Shown here: one piece after another, positions 53,212 through 64,000 of the stretch
Layout of the letters: every line of letters starts with the position of its first letter
Numbering within the stretch: position 1 is the first letter of the stretch
From: Glandiceps talaboti
Lineage: Eukaryota; Hemichordata; Enteropneusta; Spengelidae
NCBI RefSeq assembly: GCF_964340395.1
Contig: NC_135566.1
Coordinates: 1,408,501-1,472,500 of the forward strand
Reading direction: 5' to 3'
Length of the DNA stretch: 64,000 nucleotides
The notes under the pieces: model-generated
Databases searched by the model: none
What the model was told of the DNA's origin: nothing
What the model saw: only the letters and a program-made list of their open reading frames with translations
Program-made: the position numbers and the translations under genes

Positions 53212-55793
53212 GTAAGTATAAATAGAAGCGAACAATCTCGTCAATGTTGGTCTTGTAGTGTTTGTCATTAATTTTCACCCCAGAACTATAAAGCATGAGG
53301 TTGGGGAGAATATTAAAATGGCCGAGATTTATGAGATTGTACACCTCTTCTTGTTAATCATGTTAGTGCATGAAATATGGAAATAGGCAAACAAAAAAAC
53401 AAAAATTGACACTGACTTAATGTATTCCCATTACCTATTGAAGTGCTTTAGTGTAAATTTGTAAGGCAAAAAAAGGGGCCGGGTGTGGATAGGGGTGCCA
53501 TTTATCCTACTCATTGAAAATGAATTAATAGGAATCTTAAACAAAGACATTAGTTTGTTTTATCTCACAGTAATGGTCAGGCTTAGATGTGTTAGGGTCA
53601 ATTTCAAATTGAATTATTAATCTTCTTTCTCTCAAGGAGATATTATTTGATAAACAAGTAAGCTGCTAGTTGGGAGAAAGAGGATTAAAACACACAAAGC
53701 ATGTATCTAAATTAAAATGAAAAAAAAAATCACTTAGCATTATTGATGTGTAATGATGGTAGTTGGATGTGATATTAACACATAACTTACTCGGAATTAA
53801 ATATCGCATGTCATATGCCTTCATTCTCTTGTACAAGTTATTAAAATATGATCAACATCTTTAAATAATTAAAAAAATATTTTTTAAGGAGACTAGCGTC
53901 TCAAAGTAAAGTGATGGCGATAATAATTTTGACTTGAAATGTCTTAAATTGAGAAGGGACTAAAAAGTACAGCTCTGCCACTAAGGTCATAAGTATATTG
54001 ACCTCTTACTCCTTGAGGCATTTAACCTATAGAAGCAGTGCAGTTTTCTCATACAACATCAATTTCTTGGCAGATAACACTGAATATTTTATAAATGTTT
54101 GTAGATGAAATAATTTAGACTAATTGTGGGTAGAATTATGAATAACAGTATTATTCTTAGTATATGATGATTTTGAAGGAAAGACATAAAAAAGTAGAAC
54201 TGACAATGGCAAATTCTTGTGTGTGTAAAATGACACCATGTGCAGTGTCTCATAGTTGTCATAGTTTATACAACTGTTCAAAGCTGTAAGACTAATTGAC
54301 AAATTGACGTACACAAGGGTGCCTGGATTCATTATCAAAACACAAGATGCTCTTTTAGAAACCAATGCTTTGACTTTCTACATTTTCTACTTGTGGTTCA
54401 AGATATGCAGTGTTGCTTCTCAAATCTTTATTGTGTTTGCTCATGGACACCCTAAGAAGAGATTCTATTTTTAGTTCTTACAACAATATGTGTTGCCATG
54501 ATGCTGTTATATAGGTTTTCTTTGACGTCATCAGGATTGTTACCCATTGGTTTCTAAATGAATGGGGTAAGACAAAGTATTTTAACCGGTCAAAGGTCAA
54601 GTCAGTGATGGTATAATGACTTTGGCTTATGGACTTTTCAATGTCAAGAATATTTTGTCCTTGCATTTTTCATGATAACATCAATGATTAAAATTACTCA
54701 TTTTATTCTAAATTTTATATCAGGATCATTTTCCTTTGTTATCCTGATTTACATAAATACAGGCTAATTAAACTGGTTTATTCAGGATCTCTACTCAGCA
54801 AGATATTTAATCATACTACCTATACTAATGTTATGGCTGTGAGTCTTGTGGAACCTTTGTGTTATAAATCATTTAGTCTCTTGGATTTCATGAAATGTAG
54901 TATTTATTTGAACTTTGATGCAAAACAAACACATTTTTTTTTTAACTTTATGGTTATTATTTTGCCAGGGATGTCAGGGTAAAAATACAAAATTGATAAT
55001 TCAGAATTGTATCAATGGGACAGTGAGGAGGGCTCCTATCATATTTTGTGCACAGGGAGAAGTAAATAACAGAAGGTCACTGAATGAATTGTTTGTGACC
55101 TCTTACTGTATATCATTCAGTCTTTAGTATATGGCTTTCATTAGAGTCTATCATTGTATAATGTATTTAGAAGGTATTGTCATACAAATGTGAAGTGTTG
55201 TCTTGGCAGACACCTTACTTGTTTTGTCTCCCCTTAGAACTACATGTTCACAAATGGTACAATTGTTCCATTGATAATTCTAAACAATAAATTGTATACC
55301 ACCTGATCCATTGGTTTTGTGGTTCACTATGGAGGTTGCCTTGGTGCAATACTTAGTGAGATTAAAATGTTAAAGTAATGAGAGTGTGTATATAGATTGG
55401 GGTTCATCTGTTGATTAGTACTAAAGTGCATGTCATATGGCCTAGTGTGTATTCTCATGATAGTTATTGACCCAAAGTATTAATATTGTTTTAAGGAAAC
55501 CAATGTGAAATGTAGTATCTCATTTTGGCAGTCAAGTGTGGCATTAGTATTGTAATTGTATTCACTCAGGCTTTTTAATTACAATAATTAAATTGAACAT
55601 TAGAAAAATAATATCTGACAAATATTACTAATAAGGACAGAAAATGATTGTAAAGCCATTGATATGGACATGACAATAATTCTAGGGTTTTAGTTTACCA
55701 TTGTGAGTAAAGTGTATTGGGGTGGGGGTGGAGGGTATTTGTTTATCTATCATGATGGTGTAGCAGCCATATGCTTACTGGGCATAGTTACAG

Positions 55794-55932
55794 ATATACA
55801 GGTGTGTAGGGGTGTTATGAGTTACATACTAATATAGAACAGTGATAGCGACCTGTAGTGGCTATACAATATACAGGTGTGTAGGGGTGTTATGAGTTAC
55901 ATACTAACAATAGTGTAACATAGAACAGTGAT
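55794..55932. repeat. Two-copy tandem duplication, period 75 bp
   Basis: ATACAGGTGTGTAGGGGTGT and the following TATGAGTTACATACTAA occur at 55794 and 55869, with an 11-bp insertion in the second copy before TAGAACAGTGATA. Confidence 0.8.
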
Positions 55933-56869
55933 ACCTAAGCTGGTTTGTAGTAGACTTCGTATCAAATTCAAGCATACATGTAGGATCCATCATCCAGACT
56001 TTTTCCCCAAGGCGTCTATTTTCAGATTTTACAATGTTCCACTTTACAATTTTGTGACCCTGTATCTACTTGGTACTTAAAAGAGTCCAGACCAGGCGTA
56101 TGGTGTGTTTATCTAGAATTATATTTACTTGTGGTTTTGAAGTGAGAAGTAATGTCAACATAGCCTGGCTTAGTTGCCACTTGTTGAAACTACTCACAGC
56201 TGGTGGGTACAGCAGTATATGTATAATTTATGATATTGTAACCTATAGTGTAGTGCTCAACAGTAAAAAATTGGAACGCACGACGTGAATAATAAACAAA
56301 CCTTCATTTTAGAATTTACAGGTGACATTGTATTTATACGCAAGTCTAACTTGATAGGTGTATATGAAGACATTCTATTTGAAATATACATTTTAGTCGT
56401 TTACATGTATACCTAATTTTAAAGAAGCTGAATTTAAAATTCCAACCTAATAAAATATTCGTCTACCAAAGGTCAGGTCATTCATTGTTTAAACAGAGAG
56501 ATGTCTTAAAATTAGAGACAAGTGTGTATATGTTTTGTTTCCAAGATGAATTTGATTTGAATTAAAATAATAGAGAATAGATTTAGATACAGTAGATGTT
56601 AATTTAACTATGAAGTAAAAAGGTACAAGTTTGATATTTTGCATGGATTTGATAAATGTGTTTGATTACAATTTATGGATTGTTACATTATAAGATAAAG
56701 ATTTACTATGGTATGCTGGATTGGTTCTGATAAAATATAATACCATATCAGTTGCCTGTTCCATAGACACTTGTTATAATACTCTGTTGTGTGTTAATTG
56801 TAATACTATGACATTATCATTATAATCAGGATATTAGTCAGAATGGTATATGTGGTCATAATAATCTTT

Positions 56870-57125
56870 ATTTATACTGGATAGTTCTTTAAGTATATAA
56901 ACACTTGTCTCCCAAGAAGTCCAGTGAGGGCCATCCCTCATAGGTTCAGTGTTAATGCAGGAGGAAACCGGAGTACCTGGGGAAAACCTGCGTTGTTCGG
57001 TAGAGTCAAACTGAACAACACTCTTCCTACTTACATTGTGGTAAATTTTAATAAAACCCTGAATGGGGTTCAAACCCCGACCGCAGTGGTAAGAGGCAAG
57101 TGGTTGTAGTTTTAGTCACAGTGCA
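56870..57125. mobile_element. SINE-like interspersed repeat (GGAGGAAACCGGAGTACC signature, B-box-like motif)
   Basis: The block contains GCAGGAGGAAACCGGAGTAC followed by CTGGGGAAAACC, a signature I know as widespread in interspersed repeats of many invertebrate genomes. Further on, GGGGTTCAAACCCC matches the RNA polymerase III B box (GGTTCRANNCC), followed by GTGGTAAGAGGCAAGTGG. GC content is higher than in the surrounding intron. The open frames over it on both strands are by-products. Family and exact ends are not determined. Confidence 0.55.
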
Positions 57126-58115
57126 AGCCATATGTTTGTGTACAACATATTGTCTGGTAATATATTGATAATAGGTGTTCTGATCGATCAAATAGGAAAT
57201 CAAACTTTAATTTCAAATAGATTGAAATAAAAATGATGTTTCAAATGTGTGGAGGGAGAACTCATAATTATAAAGCAATACCGTTACCATAGATACGATT
57301 TGAAAATGAACGATTGGCATTAAATACTAAACAATGAAGTCTTAGTTTAGGTAAGTATATGGATTTAGGGTCTCTAACAGTGTAAAAATGTTGATAGTCT
57401 GCTAAGTGTTTATTATAGTCTAATGAATGGATCATTCAAGCCATATTTGCAATCTGTTGCAATGCAAAGGTCAGAGGTCAGGGTTTATGACATACCTGTC
57501 AATGTATCCAATTTAATACTATAAATTAAGAGATTTTGTAAAAAGCAGGCAAATACCAAGGATTATTATATAAGTAGTTGGCTTGATTTTAAAGCTACTC
57601 AGAGTTTTCATGTGTGTGAGGCCGGAAGTGGGGGTTGAGGAGGGGGTAAGTATGTATTCATCTTTGAAGTGTGGCTGTCAGAGAATTAGGATATATTGAT
57701 GCATGTGTATTTGGACATTGCTTTGCTAATGGTTGTTAATCATGGTGATGGAGTGCTGAAATCAGATAAAATTTGTAAATATTTCCACATGCACCATTAT
57801 TTAGAAGGTGAAGCCCAGTAAATACCTTGGGAAATCAGGTAAATTTGTACCTATTTACAGTCCTTAACACAAACATTGCTATAACCTTGTGTCACTAGAG
57901 GTTTTTGTTGAAATCAGGTAACAGGTGGATTTACCCTTGTTGTACCGGTAGTCCATCAGTTTATGCATCAACCCATAAACATCATGGGAACTCAGATAGG
58001 TTGTACCTACTTTAATACTGCCCTTCACATATAACCATTAAAGAACCATGTCACTAAAATGCTTGTCTTCTATATGTACATTTTGATGTGTTTGAGACAC
58101 ACTTTACAAAATATT

Positions 58116-58231
58116 AATACCTGTGTACAGCTAGCCATATTGTAAAGTCTGCTAATACTGGCAGTGATATAGATGGTCCAAATACCTGTGTACAGCTAGC
58201 CATATTGTAAAGTCTGCTAATACTGGCAGTG
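58116..58231. repeat. Two-copy tandem duplication, period 65 bp
   Basis: AATACCTGTGTACAGCTAGC followed by CATATTGTAAAGTCTGC and TAATACTGGCAGTGA occurs at 58116 and 58181 without a difference that I can see; a recent duplication. Confidence 0.9.
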
Positions 58232-58234
58232 AGT

Positions 58235-58292
58235 TGTTTTATGAATTATAAATCTAAAATAAATACCAATTCATCATCCTTATGGCCACTTA
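58235..58292. mobile_element. Partial relative of the 46.2-kb MITE (one arm)
   Basis: The stretch with AATCTAAAATAAATACCAAT, then TCATCATCCTTATGGCCAC and TTAA-like DNA corresponds to the right arm of the element at 46185-46548 at roughly 80 percent identity by eye. The opposite arm was not found. Confidence 0.55.
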
Positions 58293-59571
58293 AAAAATAA
58301 ATAATTTTCATACTTCCTGTCACTTTTCACTGGGGTGGAATAGTAGATTTAGGTCTAAGATATATTTCTATGTATTTAGTCTCAGGAATAATTAATATTA
58401 TGAAGAGTTAGATGTAAATGAAGACAAATAGAGTTTTGTTGTCTTAGAGTAATACCAAGAATGTTTCAATTTCCACACTCCAAAGACATATTGTCAATCA
58501 CTTGTGGATTACCAAGTTTGGCAAATTGACTTAAGAAAAATAGAAAATAAAGCTGTGTCATCCTTGTGGCCTCAAACTAATTGACAGAAACACGTGGTGA
58601 AAGTATTTGTCTGTAATGTAACAGGGTTACATACCTCACATGATGACATCCAAGTCTGGGTCAACCATGTCTGCTGTAAAGAATATTGGCTATAATAAAG
58701 TATAGTGTGCTAGGGGGTTGGGTTATTGGGAGGTTGGGGAGGGGAAGGGAAGGGATAGAATAGGACCCCTTAACCAAGCCTATGTTGGTGAACCATCGTT
58801 TCCACAGAATATTTAGCAAAAATAAGGTAATGGGGAGGTTTACTTGTATCATTTGTCATCAAGCTAGGGGGTTTCGTGCTAAACAGGTTTTGAATAGGAA
58901 TAGTATAGGTCCCCTTAGCCAAATCTGGGTCAGTAGTCATATCTGATGCTTGAATATTGGACATAAGTAAATTTTGTATGTAAAGTACAGTTGTTATACA
59001 TATTACTATGTTAGAGGGAGTTTGGGGTAAGAAAAGGATATGACCCCTTAGCCAAGTCTAAATCTGTTCCATCTGATGTCTTTGCCTAAATAAACATAGT
59101 GTACTAATTCAGTTTACCTCTCATAGTTTGTTAGCGACCGAGTTTGAACACTATTAAATTGAAGATATTATTACCACTTAACACAAAATTGTACTACTCT
59201 CTAAAACACACCTGTTATACCTTGAATCTTGTATTTATAGATGAATATTTTGTTTTGAAATGTTTATCTTGATTTCTGGTATCATATATATATGAGCTTG
59301 TTTAAGGTATGCGACAAAGTCATTTCTTATCTGATTGCAGAAAAGCTTGTAGGTGTTATTGTGTTACCATGGCAATGAATACAGATAAATCAAGCAATTC
59401 CTGTGAGCTCCAATCTATTACAGCTCAATCACAATTTATTTTTGAGTAATGACAATTAAGTTCATGATAAATTCATAATAGAAGTGGGGATCAAGAAATC
59501 CATGTCAAATACACCCAGAGCAAACTGTTAATGATTTGCAAGAGAAATTCTGGGTCACACACAACCAATGA

Positions 59572-59760
59572 CTTGGCACATCATGTTGGATGTAAAGGGA
59601 CTTGTAGCCATCATTTGATAAGAACAGTTGTATGGCCTCTTTACATAATATATCATGTCACCCTGGCCATTCATGTACATGCAAAGAGGCCATAAAAATG
59701 TTCTTATCAAACCATGAAATGTAATACATATCTCTGTAGTTCCAACATGTTGTGCCAAGT
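59572..59760. mobile_element. Inverted-repeat element (foldback) in SERCA intron 3
   Basis: The left arm begins CTTGGCACATCATGTTGGA and includes TTTGATAAGAACAGTTGTAT and GGCCTCTTTACAT. The right arm is its inverted copy, with a roughly 10-bp insertion and scattered mismatches, ending TCCAACATGTTGTGCCAAG. Arms are about 80 bp with a short centre near 59650-59680. No target-site duplication was identified. Confidence 0.7.
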
Positions 59761-59877
59761 GTGTTAGTAATCCAATTCATTTGTTTACTTTCCTTGTTTG
59801 TTACAAGTTCTGCTTGTAAATGCTTGCATGTCATTGGTTGTACAACAGATACCACATGATACCTACACTTTTATTGA

Positions 59878-64000
<4,123 letters not shown>

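Overview
This is a metazoan nuclear window, AT-rich, with spliced genes, introns up to 17 kb and abundant micro/minisatellites and palindromic insertions. Nothing bacterial, viral or organellar was seen. The gene content (neuronal syntaxin 1, EXO5, a LIAT1-like gene, SERCA), the vertebrate-like exon structure of SERCA, and an invertebrate-style SINE/LINE/MITE landscape suggest a marine invertebrate (non-vertebrate deuterostome or lophotrochozoan). The species cannot be fixed from sequence alone.

Layout. (1) 1-~10.1 kb, plus strand: the 3' end of a syntaxin-1 gene, with two alternative terminal exons (6997-7080 and 9307-9387). Each encodes a different C-terminal membrane anchor, has its own stop codon and is followed by its own candidate poly(A) signals. 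Upstream exons lie before the window. (2) ~10.1-17.2 kb: no recognisable gene, but a 40-bp minisatellite. (3) 17642-19191, minus strand: EXO5, a complete two-coding-exon gene with intact PD-(D/E)XK and four iron-sulfur cysteines. (4) 20.2-21.1 kb: two CpG-richer patches. One holds an unassigned ORF, the other the first coding exon of the plus-strand LIAT1-like gene, whose later exons are at 38449-38604 and 42710-43209. Its 17-kb first intron carries an antisense LINE 3' end, an AT-rich palindromic insertion and a 35-bp-class minisatellite; its second intron carries a 54-bp minisatellite. (5) 43.2-52.4 kb: intergenic, with a piggyBac-like MITE and, just upstream of SERCA, four palindromic insertions of 28-110 bp flanked by 7-9 bp direct repeats. 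(6) 52431 to the right edge, plus strand: the first four coding exons of SERCA (ATP2A), including an 18-nt microexon. The gene continues beyond the window.

The genes do not form an operon or pathway. Syntaxin and SERCA both serve excitable-cell physiology (exocytosis, calcium storage), EXO5 is DNA repair, and LIAT1 is an arginyltransferase-binding protein. No new multi-gene system is evident. The most unusual material is the mutually exclusive syntaxin anchors and the small palindromic elements with target-site-like duplications upstream of SERCA.
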